From assembly GCA_037576195.1 (NCBI GenBank), contig CM075101.1, forward strand, positions 23,932,001-23,996,000: a DNA stretch of 64,000 nt, read 5' to 3'. Below, piece by piece: positions 23,541-37,509 of the stretch; positions within the stretch are counted from its first letter, which is position 1; each line of letters opens with the position of its first letter. Under the pieces are notes generated by a model. It did not search any database and was not told where the DNA came from. It saw nothing but the letters and a program-made list of their open reading frames with translations. The DNA comes from Phytoseiulus persimilis (lineage: Eukaryota > Arthropoda > Arachnida > Mesostigmata > Phytoseiidae). The position numbers were made by a program, and so were the translations under genes.

Positions 23541-26500
23541 CTAAGCTTGTGATGCCTTGGTCGAATCCCTCTTTTGAATGTCACACATTTCACTGCGATC
23601 GTCGTAGGTATCGGCTGGTTTCACGGGACGATAGAAGTAGGCCAGCACAGCAAAGAAGATCATGTCTGCGAGCATGGCGAAACCGAACGCCATGAATTCT
23701 GTCGACTGTGAACCGACGAAAATCAGCCTAGCATTATTATATATTATATTATATATCTTGCATATTCATAACTCCAGTGAAACCAGTCCCGTCGGTTGAG
23801 ATTGGTTTCCCCGGAAATTTTTGGAGTGAAGAAAAACTCGATTGCATCCGGATATGTTATCTGATTATATAACAGTGAAGTCTTAGCTGCTCGATGGGAG
23901 TTTGCGGGACTCACCTGTTTCTGTAGACCGATCTTGGCAACGATCACAACAAAAAGATTGCCGAAGGCGACACAGAGCAGCCATCCAGCCTGCAGAACGG
24001 ACTTCATACTCGTCGGTGCTTGCGAGTAGGAGAATTCGAGACCGGTCACTGAGAACATGACTTCGCCGGCAGTGATCAGAACGTATTGTGGCGCTTGCCA
24101 GATGAGCGATAGATCTGGAGATGCTCGAGTAACGCTGAATGAGCATTTCTTATCATCGTTGATGATGAACGTGTAACCTACGCCGACTTCTAATTCAACG
24201 CTCTCGCATTGGACATCGTCGGCTCTGAGTGTGTACCTGAAAGACCAATGCAACACTTTCAGAGGAAAGCGCATCACTCCGCTGTCCGTCGCAATGTGAC
24301 GATCGATTCTCGAGGAGCATGAGGAGCAGGAATGATTGCTCACCTGTTACCAGGGGCGGCGGCGACTTCTGCCCGCATGAAATGAGAAGGTGATTCCAAG
24401 TCGTTTTTTTCGAAATGGAAAGCGTTGTCCTGATGGTCTCTCAGCTCGAGGCTCATGTTTTTGCCCAGGGTGAATACTTTGACATCTGCGTAGTTCCCTT
24501 TCCCAAGCGTGGGGATCTGTGAAGGAGCTCCATACGTGTGAATCCGCTCTCCTAGCCCTTCAAAAAAGGATTTTCACATACATTTGCGCAACACGAACCT
24601 CAGAAACGTTCAATGCATGTGATGTTTTGAAAATGAACTTCTCGAGGGCAGCTTTATACGAATGGCTCGGTTTATATTTGAAACTCGCCAGGCCCTCGCA
24701 CTTGGGCTCGAAGTCGATCTCCTCGGGCCACGGCCTCTTGATGAAAGACACTTTCTGTGCCGCCAGAAGCTGGGTTATTCGGTCCTCACCGAGAGTATAA
24801 GTCATTTCTACAGAACATGGCGCGCCGTTGATCAGAGTCATTGCGTTCGCGTCTTGCCGCTCGACCGCGACTTGTAATATTCCGCAGACGAAGAACGAAG
24901 CTGCTGCCAAGAGGCCTCCGACGACCATCTTTTGAAGAGGCCTGGAACCGAACATCTTCGTCGTAGATTCAGTTTCTCCTGTGTCATTGACTCACTTTCA
25001 CTCATGAACACCTAAGTGATTTTCATAGGTCACCGTGGAGTATGGATGTAACCTACTTGGTGAGCAGACCGATTTTCTTGAGAATCGGATAGATAACGTA
25101 ACTGAACAAAGGCGCCAGAATGAGTATGAAGAGGGGATTGAGGAGTTGCACTTGTTCCGGCAGTAGCGGTAAACCAAACACGGACCAGCGCATCTGAGTT
25201 GCTTGTGAAGTCCATGTCGAACCCTGCTGGTCGAACAACGCCCAGAAAATCGGCACAGGGAGGAAAATCAACATCACCCGGCACACAGCTTTCACTTCTT
25301 CGATGAATTTTTGCTGGAAATACAGAATATCGATGACGAGCGGGGGAATTTCGAGCGAGTATCTCATTCATAGTATGAGCTGACGACTGCTTCGAAGAAA
25401 TTTCGGAGTCCGAGCAAAGCCTACGTACGTCATACTTATCATCGGCATGATCGAGCCAGTGTGCCTTGTTGGCGTTTTTTCCCCTGATGTTGTTCACTAT
25501 TGCTCTCGAGATGCAACCGCCAAGCTTCACGATGACATTTTCCCCAGGTGGACTCAGTCGATAAAATGGGCGACCGCAAACGAACACCACTGAAAGAATT
25601 AGCGAGACATAGCTCAGCGGGGATTTCATCGCAGAACCTGTGGAATACTGTTTCTGAGCCCGGCGATTCAGCAGGATTTTCCGTTAGCGATCGAATATTC
25701 TCACCGACTGATACCACCATCAAGACAGCGGGAACTCCGAATGCCAAGGGGAAGCAGCTGTCCTGGCCATTGCAGGGGATCGCTCGCAACAACGGGGTGA
25801 TCGCCGTAGAAAGTGTTGAGCCCGCATTGATACACATGTAGAAGAAGGAGAAGAACTGTTCGAGCCACACTTCCTGCCCTTTGACGAATTGGTCACCACC
25901 AAAAGCTGCTACGCAGGGCTTGATTCCTCCCGTTCCCAGCGCAATCAGAGCCAGCCCTGTTATTGATAGCACCCTGCGAACAAACAGGATCACTGGAAAT
26001 TCGGTGCAACGCTCGAATATTTCAGAAGCCATCAGGCGCACTTTGGAACATTTATGGCAGTGAATTATTGGTTCAGAGGAATAGGAACCTTTGCAGGTAC
26101 GGTCCAATGTCGAGGGCGCCGGCCGACAGCACTCCATTTCCAAGAGCATAGATTATGGAGATGTAGAAAATTGTTCTGGAATAAGCGATAGATTTTCGGA
26201 AAAAAAACTAATAGACTCAAATGCGTTCCCGGCGCGCGTCCTGAATGTCTTGTCATTCCGTGAGAAGTTTGAAGGGACACGGGAACCAATGTTTCACCCG
26301 AATGACATAGGACAGACGGGAAGGCTCGCGGCAATGAATTGAAATGACTTGAATCAAGAATTCAATGAAGCGTTCGAACAGCAAATATCCAGCACAGGTG
26401 GGTGAGTCACTTTCGGAATTCGGAGATTCGATTTTGCGAATTCAAAGGACGCACAAGGAACCCCGTTCATCGCAGCAACATCTTGCATACAGCGCCGCTC

Positions 26501-28613
26501 GGTAGAGGCGCGGGTAGCATCTACGAGTGTTTTACTAGTTGCTGTGTCAAACAAACCGCGATTTACGGGTAATGTGGAACGGACCGGCTCCTGCGAACAC
26601 CAGCAAGTATGAAAAATAGAGAAAAAACAGATGCTAATTGAATGGTGCAGGCTCGCCGATAACGCGCGTTAATGTTGACCCAGTTATGCGTATGCACAGT
26701 GGCACACAGCGTATTTCCTCCCGGGTGAACGCGTTTTCTGTCGCTTCGCTGGCTTTCAAAACCCAGCTTCGAGAATAACAGCTTGGAAGAAACAGAGAAA
26801 GCGATTGAATCTTTCTTCTGCACAGTGAGAAAAGAAGTGGTCGAAGGAATCAATCGCGCGATTTCTCCCATTCGAGGGTATTCCTTGGAGAAAGGAAGCT
26901 CGATGTTTCCTGAAGCAAATCACCACCCCATGGTGGTAGGATGAGAACCATGGAAATCTCAAAAAACTTGTGCCCGCCGACGCGCAGTGAAGATGACAGA
27001 GTCATAGCAGGGTACCGGCAAAACTACCCGCGCAGCGATTCGTTCCGATAGCGTTCCGCTGTTGGAGGGCGTCAATCATTCAATAACGAGCCCGTCTTTC
27101 GCAACCGGCACGCTTCGCACTTTGTACGGAGCACGCGTAAAACTTTGAACGTCTTGGAGTATCAGCGAGCGGATAACTATCTCACTGTGAACATAAATCT
27201 CGGAATGGCAGGTGGATTAATCGCGGCGAGATAGCAGATTCACGATTCTCAGGGAACTTCGAGCAGCAACGAAAAGTAGCAAGAAATGAAAGAAACTCCT
27301 AAAATATTCGGATTCCCATAGTTCGTTTAGTGACGATATTTGAATCCCAGAGCCGCTGCTGCCCAAACAACAGACTAATGTTCCAGCGCGTTACTGATTC
27401 CCAATCCTTCCGTGGATTTGATCGCTAGCAAGATGGCATTGGTTCCGTCACAGTGAGTTTTCGGTCGACGGTATTGTCCACCGGTGCGATTCATCGGAAA
27501 ATTGAATCATCATTTGGAAAAGTTTGGAAGTATAGCTACGAATCGGTTTAGCCGGCTGCGGGAACTTCCGCTCGAAAAAGGTATGGCCAACACATAGAGA
27601 CACGACTAAGAGAGGCACAAAAAGGACCATAATCGGATATCCACTCGAATGGACGTATGTAGTAACAGCGGAAGACTGTGACACGTTCTAAAACCGCGCC
27701 CAGAATGCATGGCCGTGGCGGCGGGTGTCTTCTAATCGCGTTTCACGATTAGAGAGTATGGCCCTGTCATTGTGTCATCTTATTGCTGGCGTAGGTTTAG
27801 TTGTTTTCGTTGTCGCTGTCATTGTATCATTTGGATATCAAGAACGAATCTGGTAAAGCCCAACCAATGTTTTCGAATGAAACTGATTCGTCCGAGCCAA
27901 TGCCCCTTGAAACCACTTTGAAGTTCGAAACGAACCCGTTGGAACAATCCTGCCCCCATACGGATGGCTTGATTGCGTAAACAAGGGAAGATGTCGTCGT
28001 TAACGGAGTAACCCACACCGTACTTTCGTGATCGGTTACGAACCGCGGACCGCCCGCCCGTCCGCCCTCAGGTTGCGCAAGCGGTTGACCACGCGAAAGC
28101 TGCTTTTAAGCGAGTCTTCTTCAACTGCGACATTGGGAAGCGCAGCCATTACCTCTGCCGCTTTGTTCGAAATCTTCGCTTAGGAACTTTTCTCGCCGGG
28201 GAAGGCGGTTCGCGAATCGTCACTGCTTACTTGAATTTCCCTAGGAACGAATCGGCGATGATGGCACCGAGCAGGGGTGTGAAATAACAGGCCATCGAGA
28301 AGCCATGGTAGATCGATTTGGTATCAGCGTCCGAGTACTTGAGGATTTTGGAGAGGTAGATGAACAGAACCGCTGTAAGGGAGCAAGCGATTCGGCATGT
28401 ACTCAAAAATAAACAGTAGACCAAGCAATGTCATGGGTTTTTGAAAGAGGAACGGAAGTCATGATCTTTATGGCCTTACGACCCCTGAGATTTCCGTCGT
28501 AAACAGTCATTCGAATTCTTGAACTCACTCCGCATTCCATAGAATGAGAACCTTTCGCAGAATTCATTGCTGATGATGAAAAATACGGATTTGGGGTAGG
28601 TTCCTTCTTTGCC
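23541..28613 (-). CDS. Proton-coupled oligopeptide transporter (SLC15/POT family), N-terminal exon missing
   Basis: This plasma-membrane symporter takes up di- and tripeptides with protons. Ten exons were found on the minus strand: 28529-28613, 28231-28372, 26089-26175, 25705-25973, 25429-25589, 25057-25313, 24578-24941, 24344-24516, 23915-24236 and 23541-23705, giving 674 codons with all phases consistent. Visible family marks are NEFCERFSFYGMR in TM1 (ExxERFxYYG, proton/peptide site), ADSFLGKFK, GLALIALGTGGIKPC, FFSFFYMCINAGS (second PTR signature) and FWALFDQQGS. An extracellular loop of about 200 residues with Cys precedes the final TM segments, as in animal PEPT1. The tail ends TKASQA. 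The start codon and a short cytoplasmic N-terminus upstream of 28613 were not identified. The junction at 24577 uses a weak donor (TAT|GTGAAA) because the stronger GTATGT would break the frame. The intron at 26176-28230 is 2.06 kb and empty. Confidence 0.95.
23733..23757. repeat. AT-rich simple repeat in last transporter intron
   Basis: A run of ATT/TATA units with no G or C lies just upstream (in gene sense) of the final acceptor at 23706. It is intronic and probably neutral. Confidence 0.6.
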
Positions 28614-31600
28614 CTGGAAAATTGAAAGTTCTGAAGAATGCTGCGCTGCTTAACTGTTCTCTGAAAAGTGGCCTGAGTTTCCGAGGAGCTCAGGTTGGGA
28701 AGGTGTGATCCGCTTGCTCAGGAAGCCGAATATCCGATTTCGAACTACCCATGCGCGCATCGGGTCTGCGTTGTTAGGGATTCGACATCCGGCGATTTGT
28801 TTCCGACTTCCAGAGGAACATCCCTCAGGCGATTTCATGCGTTCATTGCCCATGATAGATTCCAGTGAATGTAGATGCGAGCCCTTATTTTCGAACATTC
28901 TCCGGAGTCGCTTCCGACATTCTGTTGTCAGTTGCTTCTTGTCGAAATCAGTCAATTCAGCACTCATCGATTGATTCGCATTATCATAAGTTCGGATCAA
29001 GGGCGCGAATATTCACTACGTCGCTCTCACTGACTTTCTCTGCTGGAGTCCGGAAGACAACCATGTTCCGAGATCATTCGGAAAGCCTATATTTGCCATC
29101 GGGTGAATCGTGAGCCAGCTCGAGCGCTCGGCCGCTATGTTCTATTCCTAAGAAACGGACAGACGTTTCCCCTTTCTTTTCAAAACTCCGGAAACAGCTT
29201 AATCTGTTTGATCTCTTTATCCGGATGATGGAAAACCTACACAACGAGCCATAAAACAATCTCTGCAGGGATCTCGGTGAAAGTCTTCACAATGAGTCTT
29301 TCTGTGTGTTTTTACATTGTCAAAGACACTTTCTAGAAAATGCGGAGATCTTCAGGCAGGTTCGGGGCCAAAAGATACGTTCAGAAGCTCGTTGGGTGTG
29401 GAAGTCTTCATACTGGGAAAAATTCATTCTCAGGAAGAAATTATCAAGCACTTCGAGCGGCCATCCTAGTCATCAACGACCAGATAGATTCACCCTATTC
29501 ACGCAATCAATTCCATCGACAGCGAAACAATGATCTTATTCATCAGTGCAGCGTGACAAATCATCCATGGGCAAAGCTTTTGCGGAACCGAACCATTGCG
29601 TCTTTCCAGAATAGGGTTATCGCATTGTAGTGGAGTAATTTGGCGAATGGTGACCGGTTGCTTCCGAAAACTGCCGTTAGCCAGATCAGTCCTGGACGCG
29701 AGAATGAACGTAGCGAGCTGAGCCAAATTGACAGCTGGCTGACGATGAGGAAATGTAGCCGCTAGCGTACGGGAGGAAACGTTCATTTGGGAAACGCATC
29801 AGAATTCTAGCCTCTGGAAGCTGCTTTTACCGAACGCTGCTGGGAGCTTTCGTTGCAGGCGAAACTACTGAGCGAATCAAATTCCATTGCTGGAGACCGA
29901 CCGCTTCTCGAGATTTCGAAGCAGCCATCGACCGCCTCGTTCGTCTCCCTGTTCAGAAAAGAGATCAATTCAGGAATTTGCGGCCTGCTTCTTAGCATTG
30001 AGTGCTTCATAGTTCAGCGGGGATCATTCGCTGAGCACTCTGCGAATTATGATCCAGCGGAACATTCTCCACCGGAGGAGAGAGTCTCCCTGAAACGTTT
30101 CCTCTTCCTCAGGTATGCTTGCATTGCGAATGCCCAATGGGTCCCGCGGGTCAAAATCAAATCAAACCGATCAGGGACATAATTGATGTGCGGCTGCGTT
30201 CGTGGCACATGGGCCATTTGCAGCGACGAATCTTCTGATCGAGCAACGTCAGCCACTCGGAGAGCAGGCAAGCGTGAACAGCCTCTGGACTTTCGCTTAG
30301 GCTCTGGGAAGGTGTGTTTCCAATAGCTCTCCGGAAGACGACTCCCGAGGAGATCAAATGCTCGTGATTACGGCGGCCGAGCTGCCACATGTGGAGGCCA
30401 ACACTGGGCTCCGGCGGGTCGGCAGAGCCAAAAAGCGTCGCCAAAGCGGTTCAGATGTTCGAGCCCCGCGCACTGCTCGGCGGCATGAGGGCTACATGGC
30501 ATTGACACATAAAATGTAGAAGTTCGTTCCAAATGCTCGCAGTTGACCCCTCCCTCCGACGAGAGCCTTGAGTATGATTGAAGTTTCCAACATCGCCGTC
30601 CTACTTCGAGGATACATTACAATATAGGTCATGTGATGGTTTGAGCCATCCATGCTGAACGAGAACTGCGCATTCCCGCTCACATTCAACTAGTCGGGTA
30701 TTTCATTTACAAGAACGATAGAGAACGGCTGAAGCAGGCTGATCGCTCACCGACTGGCTGTGTGACCAAGGTCGTTGTTTACGGAACTTCAAAATGCATG
30801 CGTCTTTGGAGTCAGCTGGAGGTTCCCTGAACACCCCGTCAGCGGCGGCGTCGTGAATCGTTTTATCATCCGAAACGACAGTTACTCAAGTGGGATAAGC
30901 AGGTAACGCGAACATGGGAATCACCACCACACCGAGACTCACGTCAGGTAGATTACGGAGTCTGAGTTGGCCGGTACGTTTCCACATTTCTGAGCCTTGT
31001 TAGCGGATCACGGCACGGAAACAACCCGATAGGAGTTTTTCGAAGAAAATGTTCCCGAGCATCGCAGCAGAAACGCTATCACTTTTTGAAAGCCCACACG
31101 CGGAACGGATGTTCGACCGTCACAATAGATGATGGAACGTTGCTAAAAGGCAGCACTTTCCTCCAAGATTCGAGTGGCCAGAAATCAAGTCGACGGGGGA
31201 GCTCGTAGCTCTGTTCATCAACTCACGCTCAGTAGCCGTTCACAAGAGCGGACTGCCAGAGCCGGTGCCTCAGTGCTCCGGAAGCATCAGAATGGAGTTT
31301 TTTTCCTGGAAAAGCTCGAACTTTTCGTGCGGGATAATTGCTCCAAGCAGTGTCACGACCACGAAAAGCGTGACAAGCGTATTGCATGGCCGGCGCATGA
31401 TGCAAGAGGTTCTCCACTGATCCTGTTCCACGTTGAGCATCTCGCAATTCCATTTCACGAACGGAAAAGGATCTTACTGAACTTCGACTTGCCATGGTAT
31501 GTCTGTAATGAACTCCACTCGACAGAGCCTGTCAGCTCGTGATGGCCATCTTTCGCATAAGTGCATCAACAGTCATATTCAGAGCTCATTCGATTCCATC

Positions 31601-34600
31601 CGTTCCGGTGGAGAATACGCTACAATGAAACCGATCGAGAGAGAAGACTCCATGACTCGGGAGCCCGCAGGAAAGCGACATTTTGGGTATTTGCTGAGAG
31701 CATGAAAAGTTCAACGGCTGTCTGTTAACGAACTTAAACGAGCTGAGGCCCTGCCATTACTCGACAGCTCCTCCATGGGTGAAGGCCTACTCGGCGAAGT
31801 GGCTTGCCAAACACATCATCTGATGCTGACCAGCAAAAGGACGTTTTCCAGTCCGAAAACGTGCATTACTTCCAATGTGGGCGGAATCCAACTCGCACCC
31901 ATGACGCACACCTCGGAGTGGCATGTTCCAGGCTGGATGTTTGATCACGGACACCTTCTTGGTACGAGTGTGTTCTCCATTCGTAGAGAGAGATTTCTCA
32001 TCAACTTGCCAATTCAACCCAACCATCAAGTTTTTTTCTACCGTTACCTACAGTCTGGGGATTCTATCGAAGGTGGAGGCGGAAAATCAGTTTGCTGCTC
32101 ATCAAAGCTTTCTTTCCTTGATGATCTGTGGTGATGTTGATTTTGAGCCGAAAGGCTACGTGGTTCCGCATCCACTAATCATCTGATCGATCAATGAAAC
32201 AACATTTTGATATCTCCGCGTTACCCGGGATGGAACCTTGAATGGAAGCAGGCAGGAGTACTTTCGCATCAGTGAACGCCGCCATAGCACGCAACGGTCC
32301 CCTACTTCTTCTTTTGAATTTTTCCCTAATGATGGCCGTGATGCGGAGACTAACTCTCGACACGTATTGCCTCCAGGGAAACTTAATGGGGGCTCTGATT
32401 GATTCACAAGCAAGTAGTCCACTCCGTGGTGCTGAATCGGTCGCGCGTTTCCATCTATTTCTGGCTATTTGGAGATGTCATCGTAAGTTTCTTACAAGGC
32501 TCGTGTTCCAGAAGGGCATCGTTTCGAGCGATGAATGTTGGCAGCGTTTCTCCCTTGGCGCCAAATCAGTTACACAGGTGGAACAAAGTAAAAAAGAATG
32601 GCGATTGCTGCTCTCTCGGAAAATAGCTGAACACTCCCTATCGTTGCTGATGGGGACAGCAGGAGCGACGACCACACCATGAGCTGTAAGTTGCTCCGAA
32701 TTAAAGACCAGGCGTCGGAGTAGTAGAGCTCCCTCACGTGAACTTTAAAATAAACAAAATCCCGCCGCGAGCAACGTCCGATGAGGGCCGGATCTCAGCA
32801 TGGTCAGAATATGCCATAGGAGGAGACTTCCGAACATTCGCCTACGAATTACGAGGCCAAGTTTGTTTAGTAAACTCTGACTGTCAAACAGCTCGGCGGG
32901 GCTCCAAGCAACGCTTCGCTCACCTTATTCGGGTCATCTTCGTCGAGATCTTGCCGCTGAACGATGCTCTGTTTTGTATCCACCTCAGTCATTCCGGCTG
33001 ACACGAGTGCTGTTAACACCGAGCAAACACGATCTGACCAAAAACTTCACACAGAGAAAAACTGCTTTCACCCTTTGGATTGTCGCCAGTGATAGCTACA
33101 CACGAGATGCAGCGCTTTCCGTGGAAAGGAAATACACGACGACCCTCTCTACAGTGTCGCCTCACGTTTCGAACAAATCGCGTGAGCCAGGCGATGTGGG
33201 TGTGAGTGGTTGAGGCCCGAATCGGCATATAAACTACAAGCCTGTCCCCTACATCGTCAAGGATCCCGATGCGTTAACCTGATGTGTCCTTATCAGCTGA
33301 TCGAATCACATCCTTTTCGAGGTTTGTCCTGGAGCGAGCGCTGCTATTCGCATCGTGAACAGATTCGTTTCCAGAATTCTGTTCCGTTTAGGCTCGCAGA
33401 TTGTCCACACGAGTCAGACCGCGTTCTTCAAACTGAGAATTCTCGGCCCGAAGCAGAGTCATTTCAAATCTGAACAGAAACGACCTAGGAGAGAGTTCAC
33501 GTGAGTGTCCGGACACAGAGTGGCGTTGGAGCGTGCTCGCAAATATCGTCAGCCAAGCTTTGATTTTCTCTCTCGATATCATGAAATCGTCATCTGATTC
33601 AGTTTGATCCTTCATTCCAACGATAGAGATGTTTAACTTCTATACTACTTGATTGAACGGAAAGGAGTCCGTTGCCACCAGGGGACACGCCGATGTCCCT
33701 GGCAGCTCGATAGCCCTTATTCGAATGTGGGGGAGTCGAAAAACTCATTCTCACACTGTGATACTTGCATAGGTCCACGTGAGCATATGGAGCATGTTAT
33801 TAAACCTGCGAGCTCTGCAAATTCTCAGATCTTGGAATCTAATCACCAGTGTCACAGGCTAGGTCCCGGTGGTTCCGTTTAGGCAGGGCATTTCTGCGAA
33901 TCGACCCGGGTGGGACCGACCCAGAATGGACATTTGAAAATTACAGCAAGGAATCAGATCAGCAGAACGCGTAACGTTGGAGGCCAAATCGACAGCACTG
34001 GTCGAGCACTTTCGAGTCTCATACGAGTACCGTGAACGGTGCGATCCTTGCATGAGAGCACAGTCGCCAGCTTATTTTGATCTACGTGGTCTGGAAAATC
34101 AGAGGGTGAAGTTCGGATGAGACAGCCATTCGAGTCAACGTAATCGTTGTTGGATCTATCGGCCTGGGGAATCATTACGTCTCGGACTCCTATATCAAAT
34201 CAACGGAAGGTTGACGAAAGACGCTCGGAGTCACCGATATCTCGGGGACACTCCTATGATACGGGAAACAACAATAGCAAACCTCTGGCTCTCCGAACAC
34301 CGACTTCCCCGAGATCCTTCGATCTCTGAGGGAGCCTCGTGGAGAATCGTCGAAGGCTAACAAGGGTCTCAAATGGAATCCCATGCACAGCCTGTTGACA
34401 TCGGAGAGTGGAAAAGTGGGTGCTTTGTAGCTCAACAATATGCTTGGCAGGGCTGCATGAGGTGTTGATGTCGAAAGAACTCGAAAAATTCCGCGAGATC
34501 CAGAGACGACAATGTGAGGACGCCGACCTTCACGAAGGCGTTGAGAAGAGTTCAAGAGATCCCAAAGTATACAAGAGTTTCGAAGCTTCAATGCATCCTC

Positions 34601-37500
34601 TAGCAGGTATTGAACATCTGAGGCTCGCTGGAATGAACCTCCGTCACGCGCTGCGAATTCCGCAAAGTTACATCAGATTTGAACGGCGGCAACAAAATTA
34701 TTCTCTATTCCTCCAATGGATTGCCTTCTTGTTCACGATCGATGGGAATGTTGGACCCATCAGAACGAGAAACATGTTCAGACTATCAGGAGTGAAGATT
34801 GAGAAGGTCCCCTAGCTTTCGCTGCTGGGGACTGGGAATCACAAGGGAAGGAAACAATGTCGCCAAACTCGTCCGAGAACGAGTCAACAAGTTGAACTGG
34901 CGTTCTGCTCAATCCCATCGGCCCACGAACTCTCATTGACAACCGCTCTGATCCTCTTTGACTCGAAAATTGCTCCGCTAGCCTCGAGAGGGGTGCAGCT
35001 AACATTGGAAAACATGACAAAGTCTCAATGGGAGTCTCTCGAGGAAGCGTCATTTCTCAAAATCGAAACGTGCCTCCACCGCTCCTCCGAGAACAGAAAT
35101 GTCTTTCAGTTGGCCGACATTCGGTTGCTATCGGAGGAAATACGATCTCCCAATGACCAGAGCATACCGGTACTGCGTAGAAAGCTGGCACAAGAAAATG
35201 GTGGAGGTGTACTCGGAATGCACCAGCTGCCCAGCACACAGAAACGAAGATCGGAAAAAATCAGGCTGCAGGAGGAGACTTTTCCTCCCCACGAGCACCA
35301 TCGATGGCTCTCATCATCTCATATGTGTTGAGAAAAACAGACACGACCTAGACGACAACTGCAGATGTATACTGTGTGGAAAGAAATGCTCCCTATATCA
35401 CTCGTATGATTGTGAGAACTCAAATAACTCTGATTTGAGCATATGCAACGCAGAAAAATCATAGATTGTAGAAAATATGAACCAATCACATGGATGTTGG
35501 GCGAATAAAACACGCATCAAGATTCACGTACACAGCACGGCAGGATCGTTTTTCAGACTTGAGTGAAATAAGCGATCACTAACATGAAATTGTAAATCAA
35601 ATCGACCCTGAATATGAAACGCGTCACCCTGCCAATTGGTGATTGAGAATCGAATTAAAATCTATACCTTGCTTCTCCTGCGCACGTTTCAGAAACCGAG
35701 TCGAGACATATCCGAAATGGAATGTCTCGTTTAATGGAAGTCAATCGAGCATGCTATGTTTCTTGAACAGTCAGCGGTGTGTCGGGCGGATTCTTCCTTG
35801 GATGCCGCGAACAGATACGGTCGTGACGCCGCTTCACCCCGAGATCGCTGAGGAAGATTTGCAACGACTCGATAGCTCAACTCCTCCTCCGGGAAAGTAG
35901 GCAGTTTGAATATGAGCGGGGATATTTTCAGCCATACATTCGCTCCGTTCGATGTCCCCCTCTCAGTTGCTCTTTCTTGAGAAGGTTCTCGATACCGAAA
36001 GCCTCAATTGGAAGCTCGCGATGCCCAAACCGAATGCCGTTTCAGATTCACACGCGCTGAGCACTACCCGAGCCGAAATTCTGTGTACGCGCCTGGCGGT
36101 TGGTGGTCTCACGGAAAGTTTGCTGACGCTTGCTTGAAATTTCCGTTCTGTATTCAGTGCGTGCACCATCAATCTTTCCACAACAAGCTACATATGCCTC
36201 CCAGATCCGCGGGTGAACAACGAGGAGACCCCCGACGAGGAATCCTTCAATAGAGCGAGTGACGTCTCAGAGATATTTCCACCACTCAATGTGATTCACA
36301 CCGAGATCATTTCATCGCTTCGGATCGGCTCGGAAATATGATTGCGGATGATTAAATGATACGTCTCGGGCCCAGGCCAACACCTGGCAAACCTCTCTCC
36401 AAGGTCTCGTAGTCTTCGAGAATAACCCGAGGAACCGACTAAGGCTCCGCTATGCATCTAGTTGCTTCGAACCATTTCGAACTTAAGAACGTCGTCAAAT
36501 GAGCATAAGGCTCGTGGGAATCCACCGAGCCGGTCTCCGTCCGTTCCGACGCTTATAGTTTCATCGCCATATTTACCATAGCCCCAGCCGAAACGTATAT
36601 CCGAGACCCTGTATTATGTCTCTGCACCCGGATTCTCCGTTTCCATTCCTCTCCGGTTCTTCATGGGTCAGTGAAGGCACTTAGCGAACTCGACAGTCGC
36701 ACTCTCCTTGGAGTGGAGCCGTGGAGTCATTCCATCGTGTTGTAAACTCTTCCGTTCGCTCTTTATTCCAAGCGCATCCGACGGGAAGAGTCAGGAACTG
36801 GGATCGGAGTCATGGAAGCACATGAGAGTCAAGGAGCAGGACCGTTCTTTGCTAACGAGGGAAGACTCGTGGAACTGTTAGGGGCAAACTTCCATCTTAT
36901 CGGCGCTCCAGAGCTCGGCTGATATACGTTTCGGCTGCTTCATGGCTGGACGGACTCCGTCCTTTTGATGATCGCTGAGAGAGGAAAAGTAAAACGATCA
37001 GAGCCTCAACGTCCAGGCTCTATAGTTTATGTTCACACTCGACGGCACATCTGGCCCATGTAGCACTTGGATCCAACTCGGTGGGTAAGCTCGAGTCTAT
37101 CCTTGCCCACCACTGCCGAATGATCTTGCATTTTGCCGTTCCGGTACTCTTCCCCGAGTTCGTGAACCTCATGGATAGTTTTCTGCCAGCTCTTTGTTGA
37201 AGAAAACGCTCCATGATTGTATCAGACAGCGTCCATTAAGGAAGGCAAAACATCCCCCGGATTTTTCATGTTCCTTTGAGTATTCTCTGTTAAACTGTAC
37301 TCTGTTCCTCCACTTTCGTCATTCTCCGGGTGCGATCTGCCATTCCATGGTCATATTTCGCCCATCTCTCTGCCTCCTGGGATATTGCTCCGCATTCTGA
37401 GGGGTGGAAGCTTTTCACCTCCAGCCCCCTCTCGAAAACGGTGAGTGAACTCAAGTCAAGAGGCTTATCCGAAAAAGAAGATTCGCCCTCTCACCTCTCC
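28614..37500. other. About 9 kb without identified gene
   Basis: The missing first exon of the peptide transporter should lie in the left part. The minus ORF at 28650-28966, starting MSAELTDFDKKQL, was considered, but no donor in the right phase was seen. A minus-strand frame at 31270-31425 opens with a signal-peptide-like stretch (MRRPCNTLVTLFVVVTLLG) but has no convincing continuation. Other ORFs to 37.5 kb resemble nothing known to me, apart from the Cys-rich ORF entered separately at 35.1 kb. Confidence 0.35.
35099..35464 (+). other. Cys/His-rich ORF, possibly a transposase C-terminal relic
   Basis: A 122-codon open frame ends with about eight Cys and several His in its second half (HHLICVEK, CRCILCGKKCSLYHSYDC). 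The spacing recalls the zinc-binding Cys-rich tail of piggyBac-type transposases, but the DDE region, the terminal repeats and a TTAA site were not found upstream. Alternatively it is a chance ORF. Confidence 0.2.
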
Positions 37501-37509
37501 CAAAATGCT

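Noticed and set aside
28650-29000. ORF starting MSAELTDFDKKQL as the transporter's first exon
   Set aside because: It is on the right strand and in the right place, but no donor in the required phase joins it to the exon ending at 28613.
31787-32130. Minus-strand frame with GEHTRTKKVSVIKHPAWN, reminiscent of a serine protease segment
   Set aside because: No catalytic His, Asp or Ser exons were found nearby and joining it to the upstream exon-like piece needs a 49-nt intron with weak signals.
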